The notes beneath the pieces are model-generated. The model did no database searches and was not told the DNA's origin. It was given only the letters and a program-made list of their open reading frames with translations. A stretch of 64,000 bases of DNA from Clostridiales bacterium (GTDB taxonomy: Bacteria > Bacillota > Clostridia > Oscillospirales > Oscillospiraceae), in NCBI GenBank assembly GCA_004557735.1, contig SFFV01000001.1:62001-126000 (forward strand). The letters are read 5' to 3'. Positions 7,975 through 16,720 of this stretch are shown in pieces. The translations under genes and the position numbers were made by a program. Numbering within the stretch: position 1 is the first letter of the stretch; the number at the start of each line of letters is the position of its first letter.

Positions 7975-9194
7975 AGGATCACCTTGCGGATATCCTCCAC
8001 AGTGTCCTCCAGCGCGCGGTTGTTGTCGATGATATAGTCCGCGAAGCGGAGATAGCACTTCTCGCGCATTTCGTACATGGCGTTGAGATTTCCCGCGCGG
8101 GAGAGCGGGCGGCCGTCGCGCTCGAGCTTGTCAAGATCGCGGCGCAGCCAGAAAATGACGCCGTTCTGGTGGAGGGGCGCGTAGTTCTCCTCGTGCAGCA
8201 CCGCGCCGCCGCCGGTGGCAACGATCGCACCGAAAGCGCTCCCGAGCTCACGCACAGCTTCGCTCTCGTGCGTGCGGAACGCGGATTCGCCCTGCATCGT
8301 GATGATCTGCTCGGGCGTATAGCCGGTGTGCTCCTCGATATACGCGTCCGTATCGAGCACCTGGCGGCCGAGCGCCTTGCCGAGCGCCTCCGCCACGGCG
8401 GACTTGCCGCAGCCGGGCATGCCGACAAGGACGATATTCATCGTCTTGCTCTTCACAAGGTCGATGACGTGCTCGAGCGCACCGTCCGGGGCCTTTTTGC
8501 CGGTAAAGATCTCGCTCGAGCGGATGGCCTGCGCCGCAAGCATCACCATGCCGTTTGCGAAGGGAATGCCGAGCTTTTCCGCCTGAAGCAGGAGCTCCGT
8601 GCGCACGGGGTTATAGATAAGATCGACGACGGCGCGGCAGTGCGGGAAGCGCAGCAGATCGATGACCGCCTCGCCGTTGTGCGGATACATGCCGACCGGC
8701 GTAGTATTCACAATGAGCTCGGCGTCCGTGTGGCGGGAGAGGTTGGAGTAATTGTCCTTTCCTTCGCGGGAGACGACGACGATCTCGCGCGCCTGCTGCT
8801 TTTTCAGCGCGTACACCACCGCGGCGGACGCGCCGCCGCTGCCGAGCACGAGCACCTTCTTTGCGCGCGGCGAAAACACCGCACGGCGCAGCAGCTCTTC
8901 AAATCCGTAAACGTCCGTGTTGTCGCCGCAGAGCCTGCCGTCGGCGCGGCGGACGATCGTGTTGACGCTGCCGATGGCGCGCGCCGTTTCGGATAGCTCG
9001 TCGCAGAGCGCCGCGGCGCGCTTTTTGTAGGGGATTGTAACATTCAGAGCGTCAAAATCACCCTTTTGAAGGAAGGCTTCCACGTTTTCCGGCTCGGTCT
9101 CATAGAGCTTATACTCATAGTCGCCGAGCAGGGAATGGATGGCCGGGGAATAGCTGTGGCTGAGCTTTTGTCCGAGAAGTCCGCAATGCATCAT
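7971..9194 (-). CDS. Fused shikimate dehydrogenase-shikimate kinase
   Basis: One 407-residue chain carrying two consecutive pathway enzymes. Residues 1 to ~250 are AroE: SHSYSP substrate site, NVTIPYK, GSVNT, GDNTD and the NADP-binding GSGGASAA. From about residue 252 (MNIVLVGMPGCGKS) it is shikimate kinase: Walker A GMPGCGKS, DTD, GGGAV and a lid with RDGRPL. No stop or internal frameshift separates the halves, so it should reduce 3-dehydroshikimate and phosphorylate shikimate on one polypeptide. The kinase half retains its own Met and could in principle be made separately. It lies between pheA and aroQ in the operon. Confidence 0.95.
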   Translation of the reverse strand: MMHCGLLGQKLSHSYSPAIHSLLGDYEYKLYETEPENVEAFLQKGDFDALNVTIPYKKRAAALCDELSETARAIGSVNTIVRRADGRLCGDNTDVYGFEELLRRAVFSPRAKKVLVLGSGGASAAVVYALKKQQAREIVVVSREGKDNYSNLSRHTDAELIVNTTPVGMYPHNGEAVIDLLRFPHCRAVVDLIYNPVRTELLLQAEKLGIPFANGMVMLAAQAIRSSEIFTGKKAPDGALEHVIDLVKSKTMNIVLVGMPGCGKSAVAEALGKALGRQVLDTDAYIEEHTGYTPEQIITMQGESAFRTHESEAVRELGSAFGAIVATGGGAVLHEENYAPLHQNGVIFWLRRDLDKLERDGRPLSRAGNLNAMYEMREKCYLRFADYIIDNNRALEDTVEDIRKVIL

Positions 9195-9195
9195 A

Positions 9196-10338
9196 TCAAA
9201 TTACCTCACTATAGCTTCCAAGATAGGTGTATTCCTCGCTGATGTCGCCGAGCTCGCTCATAAGCTGGAGGAACGCGGGATCGTACACCGGGTTTTCCAG
9301 ATCAAAATAGAACATGAACTCAAAGTTGCGCTCCGGAAGCGGGCGGCTTTCGAGCTTGTTCAGGTTGATGCCGAGCGCATAAAAGCGGGAGAGTACCTTG
9401 TAAAGCGAGCCGGGCTCATGGCGCAGCGTCATCATAAGGCTTGTCCGGTTCGCGCCGGGGTAGATTTCCAGATCGCGCGCAATGCAGATAAAGCGCGTAT
9501 AGTTATTCGCCGTATCCTGCACGGAGGGGGCAAGGCAGTCAAGCCCGTACAGCCGCTCGCACGCGCGCGTGGAGAGAGCCGCGACGTCGTCACGCCCGGA
9601 CTCTGCGACGAGCTTTGCCGCGATCGCCGTGTTCTCGCACGGGATGACCTTCACGCCCGGAAGCGACGAGAGAAATTTCACGCACTGACTGAGCGCCTGC
9701 TCATGCGAATAGATCTCGCGGATACCGGACAGCTTCGCGCCGGGCCGGGCGAGCAGATTGTGGTCGATCTTCACGCGCACCGAGCGGACGATGTGGAATT
9801 GGTGGCGCATCATAAGATCGTACACGGCGTTCACCGAACCGGCGGTGCTGTTTTCGATGGGCAGCACACCGTAGCGGCAGAGACCTTTTTCGATGGCGTT
9901 GAATACCGCGTCAAAACTGGAAAAGTAAAGCTCATTCGGCAGGCGGAACAGCCGCTCGCACGCAAGCTGGGAGTTGGAGCCCTCCACGCCCTGACAGGCG
10001 ACGGCGGCTTTCTCCGGAAAGAGCGTCGGCGTTTGGCCGATGGCGTTTTGAATGCTTTCCGCAAGCGGGCTCTGCCTGTGCAGCAGGCGGTTCTGGCGGC
10101 TGCGGCTCAGCTCAAAAAGCAGCGCGTAGAGCGATACGGCGTAGCTTTGCAGCTCCTCCGGCGCCTTTTCGCTCACGGCGAAGAGCTTTTCCCGCTCCCG
10201 CCGCTCGTCAAGCACCGGAAGGCCGTGCTCGGCCTTATACCGGGCGATGTCCCCGGCGATGTCCATACGCTCGGCAAAGCATCGCAGAAGTTCGTCGTCC
10301 ACCGCGTCGATTCTGCCGCGCAGTTCGTCCATGTTCAT
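9196..10338 (-). CDS. pheA: Bifunctional chorismate mutase / prephenate dehydratase
   Basis: Converts chorismate to prephenate and then phenylpyruvate. Domain order in 380 aa: AroQ-type helical chorismate mutase (1 to ~90; RIDAVDDELL, RMDIAGDIARYK, LDERRE), prephenate dehydratase (~105-285; IENSTAGSV and the catalytic TRF in NNYTRFICI), and a C-terminal ACT domain with the Phe-binding LESRP motif, so feedback inhibition by Phe is expected. The start at 10338 (MNMDELR) is preceded by AGAGGG that overlaps the end of aroC. An ATG 6 nt later is possible. The dehydratase N-terminus is slightly divergent, but the key residues are present. Confidence 0.94.
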   Translation of the reverse strand: MNMDELRGRIDAVDDELLRCFAERMDIAGDIARYKAEHGLPVLDERREREKLFAVSEKAPEELQSYAVSLYALLFELSRSRQNRLLHRQSPLAESIQNAIGQTPTLFPEKAAVACQGVEGSNSQLACERLFRLPNELYFSSFDAVFNAIEKGLCRYGVLPIENSTAGSVNAVYDLMMRHQFHIVRSVRVKIDHNLLARPGAKLSGIREIYSHEQALSQCVKFLSSLPGVKVIPCENTAIAAKLVAESGRDDVAALSTRACERLYGLDCLAPSVQDTANNYTRFICIARDLEIYPGANRTSLMMTLRHEPGSLYKVLSRFYALGINLNKLESRPLPERNFEFMFYFDLENPVYDPAFLQLMSELGDISEEYTYLGSYSEVI

Positions 10339-10340
10339 GG

Positions 10341-11402
10341 TTATTTCCCTCTTTCCGAACAAAGTATGTCATATAGTACGACCGCCGCCGCAGCTTCCAC
10401 GCAGGGAACGGCGCGCGGCACGATGCAGGGGTCGTGCCGTCCGGCAATCTCCACCGTCGTTTCGCGCATGGCCGCAAGATCCACGGTGCGCTGCCGCCGC
10501 GCGATGGACGGCGTCGGCTTGAATGCCACACGGAACACAAGCGGAGCTCCCGTCGTGATGCCGCCGAGAATGCCGCCGCAGCGGTTTGTCTCGGTGACGG
10601 CCTTCCCGCCGCGCAGCACAAAGGCGTCGTTATTCTCGCTGCCGCGCAGCGCGGCGGCGGCGAAGCCCGTGCCGAACTCCACGCCCTTCACGGCGGGGAT
10701 ACCGAAAAGCGCGGCGGAGAGTCTGCTCTCCACGCCGTCAAAGAGCGCGTCGCCGAGTCCCGCGGGCAGGCCGAGCACCGCGCACTCCACCACGCCGCCG
10801 ACGCTGTCGCCGTCGGCGCGGGCCTTCGCAATGGCGGCGAGCATATCCTCGCCGCGCGCGGCGCTGAGCGTCGGGAATGGCTTCCCCGGCGCGGACGCCG
10901 GGAAAAGGCCCTCGTCCGCGATGCCGGCAATGGAGGCGATGTGCGAAACGACGCGGATGTTTTTCTCTTCCAGCAGCTGCATGGCGATGCCGCCCGCAAT
11001 GCAGAGCGGCGCGGTGAGCCGCCCGGAAAACCGCCCGCCGCCGGAGAGATCGACGGCGTCGCCGTCCTTGATGCGGGCGGTGAAGTCCGCATGACCGGGG
11101 CGCGGCGTATTGCGCAGGGCTTCATAGTCGCCCGGGTGGGCGTCGCTGTTGCGGATGACCGCCGTGACCGCGCCGCCGCATGTGACGCCGTTTTTCACGC
11201 CGCTGAGAAAGTGCGGCGCATCGGTCTCGCGCCGCGCGGTGGCAAACGCCCCGCGTCCCGGCGCGCGCCGCGCAAGAAAGGCGGAGAGCGCGTCCATGTC
11301 GATGGCGAAGCCCACCGGCAGTCCTTCCATGACAACGCCGACGGCCTCGCCGTGCGAAGCGCCGAAGACGGTAATACGAAATTCTTTTCCCAGACTGCTC
11401 AC
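10341..11402 (-). CDS. aroC: Chorismate synthase
   Basis: Forms chorismate from EPSP using reduced FMN, the last common step of the pathway. It is 353 aa, the normal family size. Signatures: FGASHGEAVGVVMEGLPVG near the N-terminus, the RPGHAD loop, and the SIARRQRTVD and GRHDPC regions near the C-terminus. The start is a GTG at 11402 (VSSLGKEFRIT), supported by GGAGG upstream and a GTGA overlap with the aroA stop. A longer ATG-initiated frame would include aroA shadow sequence. Confidence 0.95.
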   Translation of the reverse strand: MSSLGKEFRITVFGASHGEAVGVVMEGLPVGFAIDMDALSAFLARRAPGRGAFATARRETDAPHFLSGVKNGVTCGGAVTAVIRNSDAHPGDYEALRNTPRPGHADFTARIKDGDAVDLSGGGRFSGRLTAPLCIAGGIAMQLLEEKNIRVVSHIASIAGIADEGLFPASAPGKPFPTLSAARGEDMLAAIAKARADGDSVGGVVECAVLGLPAGLGDALFDGVESRLSAALFGIPAVKGVEFGTGFAAAALRGSENNDAFVLRGGKAVTETNRCGGILGGITTGAPLVFRVAFKPTPSIARRQRTVDLAAMRETTVEIAGRHDPCIVPRAVPCVEAAAAVVLYDILCSERGK

Positions 11403-12655
11403 GGCGTCTCCTCCCTTTTCAAAGCGTTGAAGTCCTCGCGAAAGCGCGGATAGGATTTGTTTGTGCATTCCCAGCCCTCGACGGTGACCGTCCCGGTGCA
11501 GGCGCACGCCGCCACCGCCGCCGCCATGGCAATGCGGTGGTCGCGCTGCGCGCTCACCGTGCCGCCGCGAAGGCCGCCGCCGCGGACAACGAGTCCGTCC
11601 GGCAGCTCTTCAACATGCGCGCCGAGAGAGGAAAGCATCGCCGCGGTCGTTGTGAGCCGGTCGGACTCCTTGAGCCGGAGCCGCGCGGCATGTATCACGC
11701 GCGTTTCTCCTTCCGCCGCCGCGGCGAGCGCGCAGAGCGCGGGGATAAGATCGGGGACAGGCGCGGCGTCGATGACCGTGCCGCGAAGCGCGCCGCGCCG
11801 CACGGAAATGCCCGAGACCGTTTCCTCCACGGATGCTCCCATCGTGCGGAGGATATCGAGCACCGCGCGGTCGCCCTGCGCGGAATCGGCGCGCAGGCCG
11901 GTAACGGTGATGCCGGAGCGTGAGAGCGCGCCCATGCAGAGAAAGAATGCCGCCGAGGAATAGTCCCCCTCCACCGCAGCCGTGCCGGAGAGCGCATACG
12001 TCTGTCTCCCGGGGATATCATACCCGAAATCCGTTTTGTATAGCCGGACGCCGCTTTGCGCAAGGGCGTTTTCCGTCATGGCGATATAGCCCTCGCTCTC
12101 CCGCACGCCGGTGATCGTGAGCGTGCTGTCTCCGGGAAGCATCGGCAGCGCAAAGAGCAGCGCGGAGATATACTGCGAGGAAATGTTCCCGGGAAGCGTA
12201 TATGTCCCCGGCGTGAGCTTTCCGGAGCAAAAGAGCTTTCCGCCCTCGGTCCGGAACGCCATGCCGCCGCGGACAAGCTCGCGCAGAAGCGGTTCGAGCG
12301 GACGCTCGGGCAGCCGCCCTTCGCGCAGGAACACTGCGTCCGCGCCGAGCGCCCCGGTGACCGGGAGCAAAAACCGGAGCGTCGACCCGCTCTCGCCGCA
12401 GGGCAGGATGCAAAGACCGTCCGGCACGCCTCCGGCCGGCTCAACACGCAGCGCGCCGTTCTGCTCCGCGATGTTCGCGCCGAGAGCGCGAAGGCACGCG
12501 ACCGTGGCGAGAATGTCGGCGTTCAGCCCGTCGCAGTACACCGTTACCGCCTCCTTGCCGAGCGCGGCGCAGAGGAGCAGGCGATGCGCCTGCGATTTGG
12601 AAGCCGGGATACGCACCGCGCCGGTGCGCGCTCCCGGAGAGATGACAAAATTCAT
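11399..12655 (-). CDS. aroA: 3-phosphoshikimate 1-carboxyvinyltransferase (EPSP synthase)
   Basis: Transfers enolpyruvate from PEP to shikimate-3-phosphate. 418 aa, two-domain inside-out barrel family. Motifs: PASKSQAHRLLL (substrate lysine), CGESGSTLRFLLP, and LKESDRL near residue 330. The ATG at 12655 overlaps the aroB stop (ATGA). The GESGSTLRF loop differs from the GNAGTA-type loop of common plant and enteric enzymes, so it belongs to the divergent Firmicutes group; its glyphosate sensitivity cannot be read reliably from sequence. Confidence 0.95.
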   Translation of the reverse strand: MNFVISPGARTGAVRIPASKSQAHRLLLCAALGKEAVTVYCDGLNADILATVACLRALGANIAEQNGALRVEPAGGVPDGLCILPCGESGSTLRFLLPVTGALGADAVFLREGRLPERPLEPLLRELVRGGMAFRTEGGKLFCSGKLTPGTYTLPGNISSQYISALLFALPMLPGDSTLTITGVRESEGYIAMTENALAQSGVRLYKTDFGYDIPGRQTYALSGTAAVEGDYSSAAFFLCMGALSRSGITVTGLRADSAQGDRAVLDILRTMGASVEETVSGISVRRGALRGTVIDAAPVPDLIPALCALAAAAEGETRVIHAARLRLKESDRLTTTAAMLSSLGAHVEELPDGLVVRGGGLRGGTVSAQRDHRIAMAAAVAACACTGTVTVEGWECTNKSYPRFREDFNALKREETP

Positions 12656-13713
12656 CGCGCGCCCCCCTGCCGGAGCCATCCGGCGTAGTCGGAAGCGCCG
12701 ATCTTCTGCACGGCGCAGCGCCCCAGTCCCTCAACGGTGATGACGGGAAGCGTTGAGCCCGCGCGTTTCTTATCCGAAAGCGCGGCTTTCGCAAGCGCTT
12801 CCGCCGGGTACGGAAGCTCCGTCGGGAGACCGCATTTTTTTATAAGCGCTTCGATGCGCGCGGCGTCCTCTTCGGCGCAGAGGCCGCGCACAGCGCACGC
12901 GCGCGCCATGGAGCACAGCCCCATCGCCACGGCGCTGCCGTGGGAGAGCGAATAATCGCTCAAAAGCTCCGCCGCGTGCGCGGCGGTATGGCCGAGATTC
13001 AAAAGGTGCCGCGCGCCGGTATCAAATTCATCCGCAGCGACGATATCACGCTTTATCTCCACGCAGCGCGCGAGGATATCCTCCGATATTTCGTCCGGCA
13101 GGCTGTTTTCCAGCCCGGAGAAAAGCGCCGCGCCGTCCAGTACGCCGTATTTGATGATCTCGGCGCAGCCGTCGCGCCGGACGGCATCCGGAAGCGTTTG
13201 GAGCGTGTCCGTATCGCATATAACGAGCGACGGCTGCCAGAACGCCCCGATAAGGTTTTTCCCCGCCGGAAGATCGACCGCCGTTTTCCCGCCGACGGAA
13301 GAATCCACCGCGGCGAGAAGCGTCGTCGGGATCTGCACGAGCCGGACGCCGCGCTGGTAGCACGCCGCGGCAAACCCGACCATGTCGCCGACAACGCCGC
13401 CGCCGAGCGCAACGACAACGTCGCTCCGGCTCACGCGGTTTTCGGTAAAGAAACGGAGGATACGCTCCCAGTTGCGGAACGTTTTGGAGTGTTCTCCGGC
13501 AAGAAAGTAGTCCTGCAATACCGTAAAGCCCGCAGCCTTGAGCGACTCGGTCACGCGCTTTGCATAGAGCGGGAACACGGTCGTATCGGTATAGACGACC
13601 GCCTTTTCCGCGCCCGGAACGGCCGCGGCAATGCGCTGCCCGCATTCGTCGAGAAGCCCCGCGCCGATGAGGACGTCGTATTCGCGCGACGCCGTTACAT
13701 GGATCGTTTTCAT
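12652..13713 (-). CDS. aroB: 3-dehydroquinate synthase
   Basis: Cyclises DAHP to 3-dehydroquinate using NAD+ and a divalent metal. 353 aa. Signatures: GGGVVGDMVGFAA (NAD binding), IPTTLLAAVDSSVGGKTAVD, the metal-ligand motif LNLGHTAAHAAE and SHGSAVAMG. Its ATG overlaps the tyrA stop by 4 nt (13710-13713) and its own stop overlaps the aroA start. Second step of the shikimate pathway. Confidence 0.96.
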   Translation of the reverse strand: MKTIHVTASREYDVLIGAGLLDECGQRIAAAVPGAEKAVVYTDTTVFPLYAKRVTESLKAAGFTVLQDYFLAGEHSKTFRNWERILRFFTENRVSRSDVVVALGGGVVGDMVGFAAACYQRGVRLVQIPTTLLAAVDSSVGGKTAVDLPAGKNLIGAFWQPSLVICDTDTLQTLPDAVRRDGCAEIIKYGVLDGAALFSGLENSLPDEISEDILARCVEIKRDIVAADEFDTGARHLLNLGHTAAHAAELLSDYSLSHGSAVAMGLCSMARACAVRGLCAEEDAARIEALIKKCGLPTELPYPAEALAKAALSDKKRAGSTLPVITVEGLGRCAVQKIGASDYAGWLRQGGAR

Positions 13714-14543
13714 CCTCCGTCCACCTCCTTCTTGCGCCGCCGGCCCTCATCCAAAAGCGCCGTGAGCGCAGCGAGATCGTTGTTCTCCACCGCCGCGCGG
13801 TACTGCGCGAGCGACTCTGCAAGAGCGTCCAGTTCAAAGAGCACATTGTCGCGGTTATCGAGAAAAAGCTCCGCCCACATGGAAGGGTCGAGCCACGCGA
13901 CGCGCGTCATGTCCTTATAGCTCCCCGCGGAGAAGCCCCTGTGGCTGCGCGCGGTGGGGCTTTTGATGTAGGCATTCGAAACGATGTGCGCGAGCTGCGA
14001 GGTAAAGGCGATCATGCGGTCGTGTTCCGCGGCGCTCGTGACGGAAAACCTTCCGAACTCCGCCGGGGCCAAAAGCTCCTTGGCTCGCGCGAGGAGCGCA
14101 ATATCGTCCCCCTCCGGCGGCACAAGCACCATGGGCGCCGCGTGGAAGAGATTGGCGCGGGCGTTTTTATATCCCGCCTTGTGGCTGCCCGCCATCGGGT
14201 GACCGCCGAGAAACGCGAAGCCGTACTCGCGCGCGAGAGCAAACGCTGTCTCACACACCTTCCGTTTTACGCCGCAGCAGTCGATAACGATCGCCCGCGC
14301 GCCGAAATACGGCGCCGCTTTGCGCAGGAACGCGGCCGCCGCGCCGGGGCGCACCGCGATGAGAACGATATCGCATTCGGAAAGGTTTTCCTTCGTGAGC
14401 ACGGCGTCCACCGTGCCGTCAAGCTGCGCGAAGGAGAGCACCGCGCCGTCCGTATCAAAGGCGAGGACGCGCGCGCCGTGCGCGCGGTACGCTTTGGCGA
14501 GCGAGCCGCCAATCAGCCCGAGGCCGACGATCCCGGCCGTCAT
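13710..14543 (-). CDS. tyrA: Prephenate dehydrogenase
   Basis: Oxidatively decarboxylates prephenate to 4-hydroxyphenylpyruvate with NAD(P)+. 277 aa: N-terminal Rossmann domain with GLGLIGGSLA at residues 6-15, the FLGGHPMAGSHKAGY catalytic loop, then a helical dimerisation domain (VSNAYIKS, FSAGSYKDMTRVA). It lacks a C-terminal ACT domain, so unlike PheA no direct allosteric site for Tyr is visible. It overlaps aroF and aroB by 4 nt each. Confidence 0.95.
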   Translation of the reverse strand: MTAGIVGLGLIGGSLAKAYRAHGARVLAFDTDGAVLSFAQLDGTVDAVLTKENLSECDIVLIAVRPGAAAAFLRKAAPYFGARAIVIDCCGVKRKVCETAFALAREYGFAFLGGHPMAGSHKAGYKNARANLFHAAPMVLVPPEGDDIALLARAKELLAPAEFGRFSVTSAAEHDRMIAFTSQLAHIVSNAYIKSPTARSHRGFSAGSYKDMTRVAWLDPSMWAELFLDNRDNVLFELDALAESLAQYRAAVENNDLAALTALLDEGRRRKKEVDGG

Positions 14544-15544
14544 CGCATCGCCACCTCACGGATGGCGCGCACGTCTCTGCAGAGCGCATCGTATTCGTCG
14601 GGCTTTATGGACTGTGCGCCGTCGCACAGCGCGTGCATCGGGTCGTTGTGGACCTCGATGATAAGCCCGTCCGTGGCGCAGGCCGCCGCGGCGAGCGCCA
14701 TCGGGCGCACCATGCGGGCAAGGCCGGTGGAATGGCTCGGATCGACGATGACCGGCAGATGCGTCAGCTCGTGGAGCATCGGCACGGCGGCAAGATCGAG
14801 CGTGTTTCTCGTATAATCATCAAACGTGCGGATGCCGCGCTCGCAGAGGATGATCTGCTCGTTGCCGCCCGCCATGATGTACTCGGCGCTCATCAGCAGC
14901 TCCTTGAGCGTAGCGGCGAGACCGCGCTTGAGCAAAATGGGCTTGCGGAGCTTTCCGAGCTCCTTGAGCAGGTCGAAGTTCTGCATATTGCGCGCGCCGA
15001 CCTGAATGACGTCCACATCCGCGAAAAGGTCGAGCGCGGAGGTGCCCATGATCTCGGTAACGATAGGAAGCCCCGTTTCCTGCCGGGCGATCTTCAAAAG
15101 CTCGAGACCCGTGGCGGCGAGGCCCTGAAAATCGTAGGGCGAGGTGCGCGGCTTGAAGGCGCCGCCGCGGAGGATCTGCGCGCCGGAGGCCTTGACCGCC
15201 TTCGCTATTCCGACGATCTGCTCCTCGCTCTCAACGCTGCACGGGCCCGCGATCATCACGAAGTTTCCGCCGCCGATACGCACATCCCCGACCTGCACGA
15301 CCGTATCATCCGGGTGAAACTTGCGGTTGCAGCACTTGAACGGCTCCGTAACGCGCTTAACGGAATCAACGATGCCAAGGCTCGCGATAAGGTCCATATC
15401 GACCCGGCTCGTGTCGCCCACGAGACCGAGGACGGTCTGATACTCGCCGAGGGAGGTGTGGATCCGCAGTCCCTGCTCCTTCAGCCAGTCAATAAGCTGG
15501 TTTTTCTTCTCTTCGGCAGCACCGTTCTTCAAAATGACGATCAT
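14540..15544 (-). CDS. aroF: DAHP synthase, type I beta with N-terminal regulatory domain
   Basis: Condenses PEP and erythrose-4-phosphate to DAHP, the entry step to aromatic amino acids. 334 aa: an N-terminal ferredoxin-like regulatory domain (residues 1 to ~70), then the KDO8P/DAHP synthase barrel with MIAGPCSVES, GGAFKPRTSPYDFQG, GARNMQNF and VDPSHSTG. In the Thermotoga homologue this N-terminal domain mediates Tyr/Phe inhibition; the same is likely here. The start at 15544 (MIVILK) is set by GGAGG, 8 nt upstream. First gene of the operon, about 185 nt below its promoter and behind an attenuator. Confidence 0.96.
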   Translation of the reverse strand: MIVILKNGAAEEKKNQLIDWLKEQGLRIHTSLGEYQTVLGLVGDTSRVDMDLIASLGIVDSVKRVTEPFKCCNRKFHPDDTVVQVGDVRIGGGNFVMIAGPCSVESEEQIVGIAKAVKASGAQILRGGAFKPRTSPYDFQGLAATGLELLKIARQETGLPIVTEIMGTSALDLFADVDVIQVGARNMQNFDLLKELGKLRKPILLKRGLAATLKELLMSAEYIMAGGNEQIILCERGIRTFDDYTRNTLDLAAVPMLHELTHLPVIVDPSHSTGLARMVRPMALAAAACATDGLIIEVHNDPMHALCDGAQSIKPDEYDALCRDVRAIREVAMR

Positions 15545-15559
15545 CGGTTTTTCCTCCAA

Positions 15560-15595
15560 AAAAACAAAAAAGCGGCACAGAGTAATCTGTGCCGC
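15560..15595 (-). terminator. Leader terminator (attenuator) of the aro operon
   Basis: On the minus strand a perfect 10-bp stem (15586-15595 with 15572-15581), GTAA/TTAC loop, followed by TTTTTTG and TTTTTTT. It lies in the 5' leader, between the promoter and aroF, so it must be bypassed for expression. This is the key element of an attenuation system. Confidence 0.9.
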
Positions 15596-15645
15596 CTAAA
15601 AAGCCTTCGCTTCCAAGGTCATTTTCCGCATCACAAATTACCATA

Positions 15646-15699
15646 CTATGAAATAGTACGGGTAAAAAAGTATCGAAACATACGAATGGATGCGTTCAT
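15646..15699 (-). CDS. Probable Phe/Tyr-rich leader peptide of the aro operon
   Basis: A 17-codon frame in the operon leader encodes MNASIRMFRYFFTRTIS. Four of 17 residues are Phe or Tyr, clustered as FRYFF, matching the end products of the pathway (pheA and tyrA are in the operon; no trp genes are). GGAG lies 12 nt upstream of the ATG. A 6-bp hairpin (15644-15658) overlaps its last codons and stop, and the terminator follows about 50 nt downstream. This mirrors the pheL/PheA leader logic of enterics. Translation and ribosome stalling have not been shown, and I found no long antiterminator competing with the terminator stem. Confidence 0.68.
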   Translation of the reverse strand: MNASIRMFRYFFTRTIS

Positions 15700-15735
15700 G
15701 TATCAATTTCGCTCCGATCTGCGGAATTTGGTTTC

Positions 15736-15764
15736 AGTATAAATACTTCTCTCGGAAATGTCAA
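15736..15764 (-). promoter_or_regulatory. Sigma-A promoter of the aro operon
   Basis: TTGACA at 15759-15764, a 17-nt spacer and TATACT at 15736-15741 on the minus strand. Transcription should start near 15729, giving a ~185-nt leader before aroF. Confidence 0.9.
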
Positions 15765-15798
15765 CAAAGAATTCCGTGAAAATTTGTATAAAAATTTA

Positions 15799-16629
15799 TT
15801 ATTGTTCCGCTTCGAGTCTGTTTATCACGTCCCGGATGCATCGGTCGGGCGCGCCGAGCTTCGTCACGTTTGGAAGCGCCAAAACCTCCGGCAGCGCCGT
15901 TTCCGGTGCGAAGGCGCGGCCCGCCGCGCGCAGCATCGGGATATCGTTCCAGCCGTCGCCGATGCAGACGACGTGTTCCGGGAGAATATCCAGAAAATCC
16001 GCAAGCCGGCGCACGCCGCTGCCCTTGTCGCTCCCGGCGGCGACCACGTCCACAAGAGCGCCGGAGGGCACGGCTTCGTACCGTCCGGGGTATCGCTCTC
16101 CGATCCACGCGCAGAGCGCGTGTGCCGTTTCGCTCTCGGCGCGGAGCTCCCCGGGCGCCACAAGGACCGCCTTCGTCCACGGATAGAGGATGTGTCCGGG
16201 GTCGGCCTCCGACACCGGCACGCCCATCCGCAAAAGGTGCTCCTCCAGCGCCGCGTTGCGGCCGCAGACGCGCACGTCCGCGCCGCGGTGGACCTCCATT
16301 CCCGTTCCGGGAAAAGCATCCCGCGCGGCGGTAAGGTCGCTCCGGCAGGAAAAGGGCAGAAAGCTCTCGTACCAGCTCTCGCCGGAGTCGCCGTCAAAGA
16401 TCACCGCGCCGTTGCTCAGCACGAGCGGCGCGTTGACGGTGAATTTGTCCCGGATGGAGTAATACGAGCGCACGTCCCGCCCCGTGGCGATCGTGAACAG
16501 GCCGCCCTCGTCCATGAACCGGCGCGCCGCACGCCGGTTTTCCTCCGGCACGGGGGCGCCGTGCTTCGGGCAGAACGTGTCGTCAAAATCCGTGACAAGC
16601 AGATATCCTTCAAACTTTCCTTTTCCCAT
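15799..16629 (-). CDS. HAD-superfamily (Cof-type) phosphatase
   Basis: A 276-residue cytoplasmic HAD hydrolase. Motif I DFDDTFCPKHG (the nucleophile Asp region near residue 14), motif II ATGRD, and motif IV GDGWNDIPML with a large type IIB cap between II and IV. Such enzymes dephosphorylate sugar phosphates, nucleotides or cofactor precursors; the substrate here is unknown. The start at 16629 follows GGAGAG. No clear terminator separates it from the aro promoter downstream on the same strand, so some read-through into the aro leader is possible. Confidence 0.9.
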   Translation of the reverse strand: MGKGKFEGYLLVTDFDDTFCPKHGAPVPEENRRAARRFMDEGGLFTIATGRDVRSYYSIRDKFTVNAPLVLSNGAVIFDGDSGESWYESFLPFSCRSDLTAARDAFPGTGMEVHRGADVRVCGRNAALEEHLLRMGVPVSEADPGHILYPWTKAVLVAPGELRAESETAHALCAWIGERYPGRYEAVPSGALVDVVAAGSDKGSGVRRLADFLDILPEHVVCIGDGWNDIPMLRAAGRAFAPETALPEVLALPNVTKLGAPDRCIRDVINRLEAEQ

Positions 16630-16657
16630 TGGTTTTTCTCTCCGATGCATATATAAT
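16629..16657 (+). promoter_or_regulatory. Promoter of the YdcF-like gene
   Basis: TTGGTT at 16629-16634, 17-nt spacer, TATAAT at 16652-16657, followed by an ATG at 16721 with CGGAGG. The promoter overlaps the 5' end of the divergent HAD gene. Confidence 0.65.
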
Positions 16658-16720
16658 ATAATGAACTTTCAGCGGGTTTTCCGCGTCTTTCCGGCAGGAA
16701 ACCTTTTCCGGAGGTACGCT

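Noticed and set aside
15545..15730. T-box riboswitch in the aro leader
   Set aside because: The T-box consensus block and specifier-loop layout are not present; a leader-peptide model fits better.
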